Shown here: piece after piece, positions 17,304 through 26,608 of the stretch
Layout: each line of letters starts with the position of its first letter
Position numbering within the stretch: position 1 is the first letter of the stretch
Assembly (NCBI GenBank): GCA_027485795.1
Contig: JAIXQK010000034.1
Location: 1 to 49,008, forward strand
Direction of reading: 5' to 3'
DNA length: 49,008 bases
From: Oxalobacteraceae bacterium
GTDB taxonomy: Bacteria; Pseudomonadota; Gammaproteobacteria; Burkholderiales; Burkholderiaceae_D
Program-made: the position numbers and the translations under genes
The notes under the pieces: model-generated
Database searches by the model: none
What the model was told of the DNA's origin: nothing
The model's input: only the letters and a program-made list of their open reading frames with translations

Positions 17304-18578
17304 ATGAAAAAAACTGTCGTTTCTCTCTCACTCACCGCTTTGACAGCGGCTGCCATGTTGGCGGCTGTGCCGGCGTCGGCTGTTAATGTGAAGGTTGAAT
17401 CCTTCCAGAAAGCGGATTCACCTTGGGATATGGCGTTCCTTCCAGATGGCACCATGTTCTACACTGAGAAGTGCGGTGGCCTGTCGGTGCGTACAGCGTC
17501 CGGCAGCGTTAACAAACTGCTCGGTGTTGGCGGCAGCAGCGGCTACAAGCAGACCAAAGGTGATTTGTTCTGCGACGGCCAGGCTGGTGTACTCGGCGTT
17601 GCAATTGACCCGGACTTCAAGTCGAACAGCTACATCTACCTGATGTCCAGCTCGAAGGGCGACAACCGCACCTACGGCGGTTACAACAACATCGTGATGC
17701 GCATGAAAGTGAATGGTTCACTGTCTGACGTATCCGACATCAAAGAAATCATCAACGACCTCGGCTACAAGCCGAAGAAGTCGAACCACCCATTCGGTGG
17801 TCCTGGCGCGCACAACGGCGGTCGTATCCGCTTTAGCCCAGCAGACGGCTTCCTGTACGTGACGATTGGTGACAACCACAGCGGCGAGGGTCCTCAGCAC
17901 CCAACCCAACTGCGTGGCAAGGTCTTGCGCGTTGACCGCGATGGTAAAGCAGCGCCGGGCAACAACCCTCCAGAGGGTTTTGACAAGCGTGTGTTCACCT
18001 ACGGCCATCGTAACCCACAGGGCATTACCTTCCGCCCAGGTACCAATGAGCCTTTCACTTCTGAGAACGGCCCATGGCACAGCGATGAAGTTACCAAGCT
18101 GGTCAACGGTGGTAACGCCGGTTGGGATCCACGTGACAACGTGAATGGCCGTCCGGCATGCCCAGACAGCTACTGCGGTTACTCACCAAACCAGATGGGT
18201 GCAATGCCTCCGAAAGAGCGCGCAGCGTTCATGCCTATGACTGACCTGAAGGCTTACCCCAAAGCGATGAAACCAGCATGGAACAACAACGGCATTTCGC
18301 AGGGTATGTGCGGTAGCGCCTGGTTGGTTGGTAAGCAGTGGAAACAGTGGGAAGGCCGTCTGGCAGTTGGTTACGCTGGTATCGGTATCCACGGCACGCC
18401 GACTGGTAACCGTATCGACGTCTTGGATATCTCCAAGGACGGCTTGTCATCGAAGCGTGAAGAGTTGTCATGGCCAGGCGTTGCTGGTCGCTTCCGTCAC
18501 CTGACGCTGGGCCCAGACGGTGCTCTGTACGTGGGTGATGAGGCCGCTAACATGATCTACCGTGTTACACCGGAATAA
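17304..18578 (+). CDS. Secreted PQQ-dependent sugar dehydrogenase (GSDH family)
   Basis: 424 residues with a signal peptide ending in PASA (26). The six-bladed propeller of the soluble glucose/sorbosone dehydrogenase family is recognisable: WDMAFLPDGTMFYTEK, GQAGVLGVAIDPDF, the catalytic-type His170 in GPGAHNGGRIRF, GHRNPQG with Arg236, SENGPWHSDEV, and GPDGALYVGDE at the end. It oxidises an aldose or similar alcohol in the periplasm, passing electrons to a cytochrome. Strong AGGAG start site. The small cytochrome c directly downstream is the natural electron acceptor. Sugar specificity is not readable. Confidence 0.9.
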   Translation: MKKTVVSLSLTALTAAAMLAAVPASAVNVKVESFQKADSPWDMAFLPDGTMFYTEKCGGLSVRTASGSVNKLLGVGGSSGYKQTKGDLFCDGQAGVLGVAIDPDFKSNSYIYLMSSSKGDNRTYGGYNNIVMRMKVNGSLSDVSDIKEIINDLGYKPKKSNHPFGGPGAHNGGRIRFSPADGFLYVTIGDNHSGEGPQHPTQLRGKVLRVDRDGKAAPGNNPPEGFDKRVFTYGHRNPQGITFRPGTNEPFTSENGPWHSDEVTKLVNGGNAGWDPRDNVNGRPACPDSYCGYSPNQMGAMPPKERAAFMPMTDLKAYPKAMKPAWNNNGISQGMCGSAWLVGKQWKQWEGRLAVGYAGIGIHGTPTGNRIDVLDISKDGLSSKREELSWPGVAGRFRHLTLGPDGALYVGDEAANMIYRVTPE

Positions 18579-18593
18579 GTAGCGGTTGTGTCT

Positions 18594-18625
18594 AAACGCG
18601 CTGCCCTTGGGCAGCGCGTTTTTTT
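18594..18625 (+). terminator. Terminator between sugar dehydrogenase and cytochrome c
   Basis: Perfect 13-bp stem AAACGCGCTGCCC/GGGCAGCGCGTTT with a two-base gap, followed by T's to 18625. The GGAG of the next gene begins three bases later at 18628. It probably sets a lower level of cytochrome than dehydrogenase by partial read-through, since no separate cytochrome promoter is visible. Confidence 0.85.
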
Positions 18626-18637
18626 ATGGAGATATAC

Positions 18638-18970
18638 ATGCGTCGCTTTATCGCACTACTGCTGTTCTTGGGTTTGGCCGTTTTCGGCAAAGCCATGGCC
18701 GAGGACACTGAACAACTCAACGGTTTGTTGCTAAAAAATCAGTGCTTGGCCTGTCACACCATTGATAAGCGGAAGTATGGTCCGGTCCTTAGAGAAGTCG
18801 CCGCCAAATATGCGGGTGACGCGTCTGCTACCGCAAAACTGGCCGCTAAAATCAAAGCAGGTGGTACCGGCGTCTGGGGCGAGGACATCATGCCGCCACA
18901 GGGACATGTGTCGGATGCTGACGCTAAACAGATAGCGACAATGATTTTGGCGCTCGAACCGAAGAAGTAA
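18638..18970 (+). CDS. Small class I cytochrome c
   Basis: 110 residues from ATG 18638, which has GGAG 6 bp upstream; an in-frame ATG at 18626 lies on the terminator tail and is unlikely. A signal peptide ends at AMAE. The haem site is CLACH (36-40) and the axial Met is Met85 in GEDIMPP, the c551/c552 pattern. A periplasmic electron carrier, best paired with the PQQ dehydrogenase upstream. Confidence 0.9.
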   Translation: MRRFIALLLFLGLAVFGKAMAEDTEQLNGLLLKNQCLACHTIDKRKYGPVLREVAAKYAGDASATAKLAAKIKAGGTGVWGEDIMPPQGHVSDADAKQIATMILALEPKK

Positions 18971-19031
18971 TTCTTGGGACTGTTGTAGCCTGCGACCGTC
19001 TGCGTAGCGGCCGCGGGTGGCATGAAGCGGA

Positions 19032-19056
19032 TGAGCTAAGCGCGTGTCTTAGCTCA
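19032..19056. terminator. Bidirectional hairpin between convergent genes
   Basis: Perfect 9-bp arms TGAGCTAAG/CTTAGCTCA with a 7-base loop, overlapping the stop codon of the minus-strand gene. There is no T-run, so termination is probable from position only. Confidence 0.4.
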
Positions 19057-19461
19057 GCCGTCCTCACCGCTGGGGCACACAATATCGATAATGGCACCAC
19101 CGACGCTATTCGGTGCGATGGCGCTCCAGTCGCTCGGTGCTTGATTGAGATTGGCCGGCGTTACTTCTTTGCCTTTGGCCCAAGGCTCAGTGAATCGAAG
19201 CTCCTGTAGTACCCGTAGCTTGCGGTTTTGGCAGTCATACTCTGCCAAGGTTTTTACCGAGGCGACGCGGTCGCTCCCTGGTTCCAGAAAATTCCCGATT
19301 TCCCATATCTGCCGCATGATCGCCATCGGCCCGCTTTGTTTTACAGTGTCGGGGTCGACATATTTCTCGAACTTGAGATGGCGAGTGTCGCCAACTTTGA
19401 CCCACTCTGCAGCAGCCGTGATGCAAACGGGGAGTAACATCAAGGGTAGAAGTTTGCGCAT
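19054..19461 (-). CDS. Surface-adhesin-E-like secreted protein
   Basis: 135 residues. The signal peptide (MRKLLPLMLLPVCITAAA) is followed by EWVKVGDTRHLKFEKYVDPD, VASVKTLAEYDCQNRKLRVLQE, a WAKGKEV segment, SDWSAIAPNSVG and a final Cys. This is the best preserved Adhesin_E relative in the window and supports the calls at 8423 and 8992. Predicted periplasmic or surface protein with one disulfide; role unknown. Confidence 0.75.
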   Translation of the reverse strand: MRKLLPLMLLPVCITAAAEWVKVGDTRHLKFEKYVDPDTVKQSGPMAIMRQIWEIGNFLEPGSDRVASVKTLAEYDCQNRKLRVLQELRFTEPWAKGKEVTPANLNQAPSDWSAIAPNSVGGAIIDIVCPSGEDG

Positions 19462-19652
19462 GCGAGACTCATCGGTAAGCTAAGGCAGGTGATTTCATCA
19501 CCGGGTCAGACAAAGTATAGCGGCCGGTGACACTTGGAAGATATCGAGTGTATTTTACAAGCCGATATAATGTTGCGAACTTAATCAGAGCCGAGCAGCG
19601 CTCGGGAACCACCAGCACATAGCGACGTCATTCCAACCAGAAGGGAATCATC

Positions 19653-20003
19653 ATGGCCGCATTCGTAAGCCGTCACACCGAGAGTTTTGCCACTGCGCCG
19701 CAGATCGCGCCGCAAGATCTGGCAGAGATCGCGGCCATGGGTTTCAAGACGGTGGTGAACAACCGTCCGGATGGAGAGGGTGGGGCGGAGCAGCCGAGCA
19801 ATGCCGAAATCGAAGCTGCAGCCAAGGCGGCTGGTTTGAACTACGTGTATTTGCCGGTGATTAGTGGGCAAATTACCGAGCAACAGGCCAGAGACTTTGC
19901 TGCATTACTTGCCAACTCGCCCGGACCTCTACTGGCGTTTTGCCGCAGCGGCGCTCGCTCGCAGAACCTGTATCAGTTGGCGCACATGGTGAGCGGTAAG
20001 TAA
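19653..20003 (+). CDS. DUF442/TIGR01244 rhodanese-like phosphatase or sulfurtransferase
   Basis: 116 residues, the usual single-domain length. It carries VVNNRPDGE (35-43) and the active-site loop FCRSGARS (Cys97, Arg102) near the C-terminus, as in the beta-lactamase-hydrolase-associated family. Members sit in sulfide-oxidising operons in other bacteria, but no such partner is here. AAGGG lies ahead of the ATG. Cytoplasmic. Confidence 0.88.
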   Translation: MAAFVSRHTESFATAPQIAPQDLAEIAAMGFKTVVNNRPDGEGGAEQPSNAEIEAAAKAAGLNYVYLPVISGQITEQQARDFAALLANSPGPLLAFCRSGARSQNLYQLAHMVSGK

Positions 20004-20011
20004 CCCCTTGC

Positions 20012-20896
20012 TTAGCTAGCCGTGGCCTCACGTACTTCAGCGGCGCTAGCCAGTCGACCACCACTGCGCTCGATACGTGTACGTGCTGCACGAACCTGGT
20101 CGACATTACTCACCGTGTGGCCTAAAGGCGCATCTTCCAACCCCACCCGTACATGACCACCATGCGCTACGGTGTGCTCAATCAGTGAATCGATCTGCAC
20201 ACCTAAACCCGCCACCATCCATGCTGCCCCCGGCGCTTCGACAGCGAGTAGCCGCGCATACGCTTCCACTGCCCATGGCTGCGGTGGAAAACCGAAAGTG
20301 AAGTGATCGGAAAACATCAAGCGGTACACCGGCTGCGGCACATCACCAAGTGCACGGTGCAAGGCCGCACCAAGCCGCATAAAGCCGGGTTCATAAATCG
20401 CATACGAGGGCGTCAATCGGTACTGCTGGCATAGCGCAAGTCCACGTCGTACGTGATCTTCCGGGTTGGCATAGATGAAGCCTTGCTTACCTCGCTTGAT
20501 ATCGTCTTGCGTCGTGATATGGGTCGAGCCCGGGTCAACCACGGTCCATTCAAGCAGGCCGTTGCGTGCTAAAGCTTCAACGGCACTGTAGCGCTGATCG
20601 GCATTCAAACTACCCGTCGCATCGACATCGCCCGCAAAGGGTAGCGTGCCGTAGCAGATGACATCCACCTTGCTGCGAATACGTTCAATGATAGGTGCGT
20701 AAATGTCGGCGTCATCACGCTGACGTCCGGTTGCTGGATCGTAGGGGTGTAGGTGAATGATCGCAGCGCCTTCATGGGCGCACGCAATTGCCTGTTCGAC
20801 GATCTCGTCAGCGTCTATGGGAATGGCTGGTTGCCGCTCGCGCGACCACGGGCCGTTCAGCGCAACTTCCAGCCAGGTTGAGCTTTTGTTATTCAT
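20012..20896 (-). CDS. Beta-keto acid cleavage enzyme (BKACE, DUF849)
   Basis: 294 residues. The N-terminal VALNGPWSRE and the metal-binding AAIIHLHPYDPATG (His x His) are the BKACE signature. DVICYGTLPFAG and the later VRVGLEDA are further landmarks. The family condenses a beta-keto acid with acetyl-CoA to release acetoacetate and a CoA ester. Kce (lysine degradation) is one member, but specificity varies. It is divergent from the dienelactone hydrolase with 123 bp between starts, so they may share control. Confidence 0.9.
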   Translation of the reverse strand: MNNKSSTWLEVALNGPWSRERQPAIPIDADEIVEQAIACAHEGAAIIHLHPYDPATGRQRDDADIYAPIIERIRSKVDVICYGTLPFAGDVDATGSLNADQRYSAVEALARNGLLEWTVVDPGSTHITTQDDIKRGKQGFIYANPEDHVRRGLALCQQYRLTPSYAIYEPGFMRLGAALHRALGDVPQPVYRLMFSDHFTFGFPPQPWAVEAYARLLAVEAPGAAWMVAGLGVQIDSLIEHTVAHGGHVRVGLEDAPLGHTVSNVDQVRAARTRIERSGGRLASAAEVREATAS

Positions 20897-21019
20897 GCTT
20901 CGAGTTTAACCGCAGAAGCTAAATCGGCCTTGGTAAGCCTCATTCAGGCTATCATCGCTGCCAGATAATCTTGTTGAATTTGCACCGACAAAACGAAATA
21001 TTCCAGGATGGGAGAAAAC

Positions 21020-21748
21020 ATGACCAAACAACGTGCCACTTCGTCCGAGGGGCAGATGATCATGGTGAAGGCGAGTGACGGTAGCGGCGAGTTCGCTGCA
21101 TATCTGGCACAACCCGCGTCTGGGGCTGGCCCCGGTCTGGTCATCGCGCAGGAAATTTTCGGGGTTAATGCCAACCTGAGGCAAATCGCTGATCACTATG
21201 CCGAGGCGGGTTACATCGTGTTGGTGCCTGATCTGTTCTGGCGCCAGGAGCCGGGCGTGCAATTGGGTTACACCCCAGAAGATTGGAAGCGCGCGTTTCA
21301 GTTCTTCCAAGGTTTCGACCAAGATTTGGGTGTCGATGACCTGCAAGCGACCATTGACGCTTTGCGCGCACGTCCGGGTTGCACCGGCGAAGTCGGTGTC
21401 ATGGGTTTCTGCTTAGGCGGCAAGCTGGCGTACTTATCTGCATGCCGGACCGATACCGATGTTGCGATTACCTACTATGGTGTCGGTATCGAAGACGCAC
21501 TGGACGAGGCTGACGATATCGAATGCCGCTTGGTCGTACATATCGCCGGACTCGATCAATACTGCCCGCCCGAGTCGCAACAAAAAATTATCAAGGGTCT
21601 CGCTAAGTACGAGGACATCGAGGTTCACGTTTATCCCAATGCAGACCATGCATTTGCGCGCCCGGCGGGTGATCACTACCACGCGGAATCGGCCCAACTA
21701 GCCGAGCAGCGCAGTCTCGCTGCGTTACACGACGAAATCGGACCGTAG
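21020..21748 (+). CDS. Dienelactone hydrolase-family enzyme
   Basis: 242 residues from ATG 21020, which follows GGGAGAA at good spacing; an ATG at 21008 is less likely. The catalytic triad is readable: Cys131 in GFCLGG, Asp179 in AGLDQ, His210 in NADHAFARP. EIFGVN at 45-50 is the family's conserved Glu loop. Classic members open cis-dienelactone in chlorocatechol breakdown; many act on unknown lactones. The neighbouring BKACE and importer suggest catabolism of an organic acid. Confidence 0.88.
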   Translation: MTKQRATSSEGQMIMVKASDGSGEFAAYLAQPASGAGPGLVIAQEIFGVNANLRQIADHYAEAGYIVLVPDLFWRQEPGVQLGYTPEDWKRAFQFFQGFDQDLGVDDLQATIDALRARPGCTGEVGVMGFCLGGKLAYLSACRTDTDVAITYYGVGIEDALDEADDIECRLVVHIAGLDQYCPPESQQKIIKGLAKYEDIEVHVYPNADHAFARPAGDHYHAESAQLAEQRSLAALHDEIGP

Positions 21749-21941
21749 TCATGCATGCCGATTCATTAACAATCGTTCGATAGTGCGAATGTTCGGCGAC
21801 CGTTTAGGTGCAGTTTTTCAAAATTATGGCAACGCAGCATCGATATCGGTTGACGCGGCAATTTCACCAAATGGATGATCTGCCTATCGTTAGGTAGCGC
21901 GGTAGTTTGCGTCGCCCTCCAACACTTTCTAAGATAAGCCC

Positions 21942-23258
21942 ATGAAATCAACCCGCGCCATTCAAGCTGCCCTGCGAACTTCTCGCCTACTGGCAGTCGC
22001 TGGCTGTTTAACTCTTGCTCAGATTAGCCCAGCCGCCGCAGAAGAATTCAGAATCGGCATTGTCAGCTTTTTATCCGGCCAAGCTGCCGACAGTTTTGGT
22101 GTGCCAGCGGTGAATGGCGCAAAGGTATTGATAGAGGCATTCAACCAAGGTAAAGCCCCCGCGCCGTATAACAAGCCGGGCTTTGGTGGCATGACGATCG
22201 TGCCAGTGTTTGTCGATGAAAACGGTGGCGCAACTAAGCAGGTCCAAGAGCTGCGAAATTTATACGATCGAGAAAATGTCGACGCGGTGATCGGCTATGT
22301 CAGCTCGGGTGATTGTCTCGCGGTCGCGCCGGTTGCCGAGGAAATGAAGAAGCTATTGGTACTGTACGACTGCGGTACCCCGCGTATTTTCGAAGAAGCC
22401 AGCTACCAGTATGTGTTTCGTACTGCCGCGCATAGTGCGATGGATAACATTGCTGCCGCCCGCTACCTCAAGGCGCGCAACACCAAAGTAGAGACGATCA
22501 ATCTGATCAATCAGGACTACGCCTACGGTCATGACTCGATCAAGGATTTCACGCTATCGATGGCGGTGTTCTATCCGAATGCGAAGGTACAGGCTGACCA
22601 GCGACCGAAATTCGGTGCGGGGCAGTACGGTACCGAGATCTCGCAGTTGATGACGCAGCCAGCGGATATAACGCACTCCAGTCTGTGGGGTGGCGATTTG
22701 CAGGCAATGATCTTGCAGGCATCACCGCGTGGCATGTTCAAAAAATCACAGATGGTGCTGACTGCTGCTGATCATGTGCTGATCCCTCTGGGCGAAAAAA
22801 TGCCCGAAGGTGTGGTCCTCGGCGCTCGCGGCGCTTATGGCATGTTGGCACCAAAGTCTGCACTAAACGATTGGTGGTGGAATCTTTACCAAAACCGCTG
22901 GAAGGCTTATCCGGTGCAAGCACCGTATCGCATGGCGCAAGGCTTGATGGGGCTGAAACTCGCGGTTGAAAAGGCGATGGCAGCAAATCGCGGAAAGAAG
23001 CCAACCACCGAGCAGATCGCAGCGGCGTTGAAGGGTCTCGACTGGGAATCTCCCGGCGGTCGGATCAAGATGGTGCTGGGCGGTGGACATCAAGCGATAC
23101 AACCCACTGCAATCGGTGTCACGAAATGGGATGCTGACAAGCGCATGATTGTGATGAAAGACATACAGCGCTTCGATGCCGAGTGTGTCAATCCACCGCC
23201 CAACATGAAGTCCGAAGACTGGATCAAGGCGGGCTTTCCCGGGGCAAAGTGCAAATGA
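21942..23258 (+). CDS. ABC transporter substrate-binding protein, Liv type
   Basis: 438 residues with a signal peptide ending in PAAA. FRIGIVSFLSGQAADSFGVP and the later VIGYVSSGDCLAVAPVAEE and NLINQDYAYGHDS segments mark the periplasmic binding protein type 1 fold of branched-chain amino acid, amide and aromatic acid importers. It heads the operon that runs unbroken to 28216. The ligand is not readable; the acyl-CoA ligase at the end favours a carboxylic acid. Confidence 0.9.
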   Translation: MKSTRAIQAALRTSRLLAVAGCLTLAQISPAAAEEFRIGIVSFLSGQAADSFGVPAVNGAKVLIEAFNQGKAPAPYNKPGFGGMTIVPVFVDENGGATKQVQELRNLYDRENVDAVIGYVSSGDCLAVAPVAEEMKKLLVLYDCGTPRIFEEASYQYVFRTAAHSAMDNIAAARYLKARNTKVETINLINQDYAYGHDSIKDFTLSMAVFYPNAKVQADQRPKFGAGQYGTEISQLMTQPADITHSSLWGGDLQAMILQASPRGMFKKSQMVLTAADHVLIPLGEKMPEGVVLGARGAYGMLAPKSALNDWWWNLYQNRWKAYPVQAPYRMAQGLMGLKLAVEKAMAANRGKKPTTEQIAAALKGLDWESPGGRIKMVLGGGHQAIQPTAIGVTKWDADKRMIVMKDIQRFDAECVNPPPNMKSEDWIKAGFPGAKCK

Positions 23259-23287
23259 CAGCACGTGCTGTTGTGTGGTTTCGGTAG

Positions 23288-24184
23288 ATGGCACTGCTTC
23301 TCACCATTTTGGTAGATGGCCTGACCTATTCGTCATGGCTGTTCATCGTCGCGCTTGGGCTGACACTGGTATTCGGCATTCTTAAAATTTTGAATGTTGC
23401 GCACGGTAGCTTTTATGCACTCGGCGCGTATGCTGCCGCCAGCATGGTCGCTTGGTTCGCCAGCATGGAACTCGCGCCGGCGTTTTCGATTGTGGCGATG
23501 CTGCTCGCTGCAGTGGTGGTGGCAGCCTTAGTGGCGCCACTCTGTGAGCGTGGGTTGCTACGCATGTTTTATGGTCGTGATGAGGTTCTACTGGTACTGG
23601 TGACCTTCGCGCTGTTTCTCATCATGGAAGATCTGACCAAACAGATCTGGGGCGTCAATCCCTTATATGTCGCCGACCCCTACATGCTGTTTGGCATGGT
23701 GGAGATCGGCGCACTTTCGTATGTGGGTTACGACTTCATGCTGGTACTGGTGGCAGTGATTGTTGGCGTGAGCGTGTGGTGGGGTCTGAATCGCACCCGC
23801 TTCGGTAAATTGGTGCTGGCGGTTATTCATAACGAAGAAATCGCAGCGAGTATGGGAGTGAATGTCTCGCGCATTTACACCGTGGCGTTTTCAGTGGGAA
23901 TTTTTCTTGCAGCGTTAGGCGGCGCCTTTACCGCGCCGATGATCTCGGTACAGCCGGGTGTATCGGTGGGCGTGATCATTATTTCGTTTGCCGTGGTGAT
24001 TATTGGTGGCCTCGGCAGTATCCCGGGCGCCGCCGTGGGTGCTTTGATCGTTGGTATGGCGCGCTCGGCAGCGGTTCATCTATGGCCGGTCGCTGAGTTG
24101 TTTTCGATCTATTTGGTGATGGCGATTGTGCTGATGTTCCGCCCAGAGGGTCTGTTCCAGCGCGTACAGGCAAGGAAGATCTGA
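23288..24184 (+). CDS. Liv-type ABC transporter permease (LivH-like)
   Basis: 298 residues with about eight hydrophobic segments. GLTLVFGILKILNVAHGSFYALGAY is interrupted here only for quoting; its core, ILNVAHGSFYALGAY, is the LivH signature. GGLGSIPGAAVGAL near the C-terminus is the cytoplasmic loop that contacts the ATPase. Inner membrane. It begins 29 bp after the binding protein and ends 1 bp before the second permease. Confidence 0.92.
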   Translation: MALLLTILVDGLTYSSWLFIVALGLTLVFGILKILNVAHGSFYALGAYAAASMVAWFASMELAPAFSIVAMLLAAVVVAALVAPLCERGLLRMFYGRDEVLLVLVTFALFLIMEDLTKQIWGVNPLYVADPYMLFGMVEIGALSYVGYDFMLVLVAVIVGVSVWWGLNRTRFGKLVLAVIHNEEIAASMGVNVSRIYTVAFSVGIFLAALGGAFTAPMISVQPGVSVGVIIISFAVVIIGGLGSIPGAAVGALIVGMARSAAVHLWPVAELFSIYLVMAIVLMFRPEGLFQRVQARKI

Positions 24185-24185
24185 G

Positions 24186-25160
24186 ATGACGCAGCGCGAT
24201 TCTGGGCCGCTACGCACCTTGTGGGTTGGCTTGCTTTGTATCGCGATTCTGCTGCTTGCGGGTACGGCCATGCCACGTTGGCTGACTTTCTTGCTAACGA
24301 TGTCGTTCGCCAATGGCATTGTCGCGCTTGGCATCATGCTACTGATGCGTAGCGGTGTGGTGTCATTCGGTCAGGGCTTGGTATTTGCTACCGGCGGTTA
24401 TACCGCAGCGCTGGGTTTCGGCATGCTAGGTATTAACGACGGTTTGCTACTCACCTTGGGTGGTGGCTTGGTGGCTGCCTTGCTCGCAGCGCCATTTGCA
24501 TGGCTAATCTCACGTTACCGCGGCATCTTCTTTGCGATGTTGACGCTGGCGCTGTCGATGGTGTTGTACGGGCTACTCATCAAAACCACCTCATTTGGTG
24601 GCTCGGACGGTCTGAATATTGGTCGGGTCAGTTATCTGGGTGTGCGTCCAGCAGATGCTTGGGTTGGCTACGCCAACTATGCGGTGACGATAATCCTGGT
24701 CGGTATCGTCAGCATACTGATACGCGTGTACTTCGACTCTCTGCAGGGATTCGTAGCGCTCGCTGCACGTGATAATGAGATTCGGGTGGAATACCTCGGT
24801 AGTTCAGTGCGGTCACTGATTGCCACCAATTTCATCATCGCAGCATTTTGCGGCGGCATTGGCGGTGCGCTAGCCGTGATCGCATTGGGCCACGTCGAGC
24901 CAGATTACAGCTACTGGACACGCTCAGGCGACTTTGTATTCGTCGCAATTCTGGCAGGTCATCACAGCGTGCTGGCAGCATTCATCGCTTCGATCGCATT
25001 GGAATTGGTACGCTCTTTCTCGAGTACGTATTTTCCGCATAGTTGGCAACTAGCGATGGGCCTGTTCTTGTTGGTAGTGATCAGATTCCTTCCAACGGGG
25101 ATTGGCTCGCTATGGGCGGCACGTACACGTTCAACGAGCACGCAGCGAGGTGCTGTATGA
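24186..25160 (+). CDS. Liv-type ABC transporter permease (LivM-like)
   Basis: 324 residues, about nine hydrophobic segments. LMRSGVVSFGQGLVFATGGY and AFLISRYRGIFFAMLTLALS-type segments identify the LivM family. The usual EAA-like loop appears as SIALELVRSFSSTY at about 272-285 with some divergence. Inner membrane. It overlaps the ATPase gene by 4 bp (ATGA). Confidence 0.9.
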   Translation: MTQRDSGPLRTLWVGLLCIAILLLAGTAMPRWLTFLLTMSFANGIVALGIMLLMRSGVVSFGQGLVFATGGYTAALGFGMLGINDGLLLTLGGGLVAALLAAPFAWLISRYRGIFFAMLTLALSMVLYGLLIKTTSFGGSDGLNIGRVSYLGVRPADAWVGYANYAVTIILVGIVSILIRVYFDSLQGFVALAARDNEIRVEYLGSSVRSLIATNFIIAAFCGGIGGALAVIALGHVEPDYSYWTRSGDFVFVAILAGHHSVLAAFIASIALELVRSFSSTYFPHSWQLAMGLFLLVVIRFLPTGIGSLWAARTRSTSTQRGAV

Positions 25161-25927
25161 GTGCTTCTATCGCCATCTCAGCACGTAGCTTGCAGAAAAA
25201 ATTTGGGGCTGTGACCGCAGCGGCAGATATCGTATTCGATATTGCACATGGCGAGCGGGTTAGCCTGATCGGGAGTAATGGTGCAGGCAAGACCACTTTT
25301 GTGAATATGGTCACAGGCTATATCAAGCCGGATGCTGGCGACATTCTGCTGGATGGCACCAGCATCATTAGCATGGCACCACGACAAATCGCGCGTATGG
25401 GCGTGGCGCGATCGTTTCAAATTCCGCAGTTGTATCAATCACTGTCGGTTCAAGACAACCTGTTAGCAGCCATCGCTGCGCAGCAAAGCACACTTTCTTT
25501 TTGGCGACCGGCAAGAAATCCCGATAGCCTCGCATCTGCGTGCGAAATTCTCGGCCGTTTCGATTTATTGGCGCATGCAGATCGACTGGTGAGCGAGCTG
25601 CCGGGCGGGGTGCGCAAATTGCTCGATATTGCGATGGCGCTGACCCGGCAGCCTATGGTGCTGCTGCTTGATGAGCCAACCTCGGGCGTGTCTGCTGATG
25701 AAAAATTTCCGATGATGGATACGGTGATGCGCGCATTGGAGGGGAGCCGTACCACCGTGCTGTTTGTCGAGCACGATATGGATATCGTCGCTCGCTACAG
25801 TGAGCGTGTGATTGCGTTTTACAGTGGTCGCGTGATTGCAGATGACAAACCTGAGCAAGCGCTAGCGATGCCCGATGTGAAGCGTTATGTAACCGGCGAA
25901 ATGATCTCGGTGACTGATCATGCTTGA
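25157..25927 (+). CDS. Liv-type ABC transporter ATPase (LivG-like)
   Basis: 256 residues from ATG 25157; an in-frame upstream ATG at 25043 would lie deep inside the permease gene. Walker A is GSNGAGKTT, the signature is LPGGVRKLLDIAMAL (GG rather than SGG), Walker B is VLLLDEPTSGV and the switch His is in VEHDMD. It powers import with the second ATPase, which overlaps its end by 8 bp. Confidence 0.92.
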   Translation: MSASIAISARSLQKKFGAVTAAADIVFDIAHGERVSLIGSNGAGKTTFVNMVTGYIKPDAGDILLDGTSIISMAPRQIARMGVARSFQIPQLYQSLSVQDNLLAAIAAQQSTLSFWRPARNPDSLASACEILGRFDLLAHADRLVSELPGGVRKLLDIAMALTRQPMVLLLDEPTSGVSADEKFPMMDTVMRALEGSRTTVLFVEHDMDIVARYSERVIAFYSGRVIADDKPEQALAMPDVKRYVTGEMISVTDHA

Positions 25928-26567
25928 AATTGATCGTCTGCATGTCTCGATTCAGTCAGCGCAAGTACTGCGTGGCTTGTCGCTGTCGCTTGAGAAGGGG
26001 CAGATGATAGGACTGATCGGTCGCAACGGTGCTGGTAAGACGACCACGCTTCGCGCGATCATGGGCCATCTGCCGATTGGCAGCGGCACCATTCACTTTG
26101 ACGGCCACGACTTGTCGCGCTTACCACCGCATAAGCGCGCAGGCGCTGGCATTGGCTATATGCCTGAAGATAGGGGATTGGTACCCGAGCTGAGTGTTCA
26201 AGAAAATATTCTGGTGCCACTGTGGGCTACCAGTGTGATCGACACGACGTCTCGCCTGGCTTTTGTCTATAAGGTACTACCGGAGTTATACGAGATGCGA
26301 GATCGACGCGCACTCTTGCTGTCCGGTGGGCAGCAGAAGTTGGTTGCGCTAGCGCGTGCGCTGACCGTAGGCACACGGCTTCTCTTGTTGGATGAGCCGT
26401 TTGAAGGGGTGGCGCCCGCCTTGTCGGCGCGTTTGTCGGAAGTGATTGCCTCATTACGCGGTAGCGAGTTGTCGGTGCTGATTGCCCAATCCGATCTCAA
26501 CCACTCGCGTAGCTTGCTGGATGCCGAGATCAGGATTGAGCGTGGTGTGCAGCTTGCTGCCACCTGA
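25920..26567 (+). CDS. Liv-type ABC transporter ATPase (LivF-like)
   Basis: 215 residues, slightly shorter than the usual 230-240. Walker A is GRNGAGKTTT, the signature is LLSGGQQKLVALARAL, and Walker B is LLLLDEPFEGVAP. The LivF-type YMPEDRG...ELSVQENI segment is present. The switch position reads AQSD rather than a His, a departure seen in some LivF-like subunits. Second ATPase of the importer. Confidence 0.9.
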   Translation: MLEIDRLHVSIQSAQVLRGLSLSLEKGQMIGLIGRNGAGKTTTLRAIMGHLPIGSGTIHFDGHDLSRLPPHKRAGAGIGYMPEDRGLVPELSVQENILVPLWATSVIDTTSRLAFVYKVLPELYEMRDRRALLLSGGQQKLVALARALTVGTRLLLLDEPFEGVAPALSARLSEVIASLRGSELSVLIAQSDLNHSRSLLDAEIRIERGVQLAAT

Positions 26568-26608
26568 TTCTCGTTGATACCTCTGCAGCGCCGATTCCCC
26601 GATATCGC

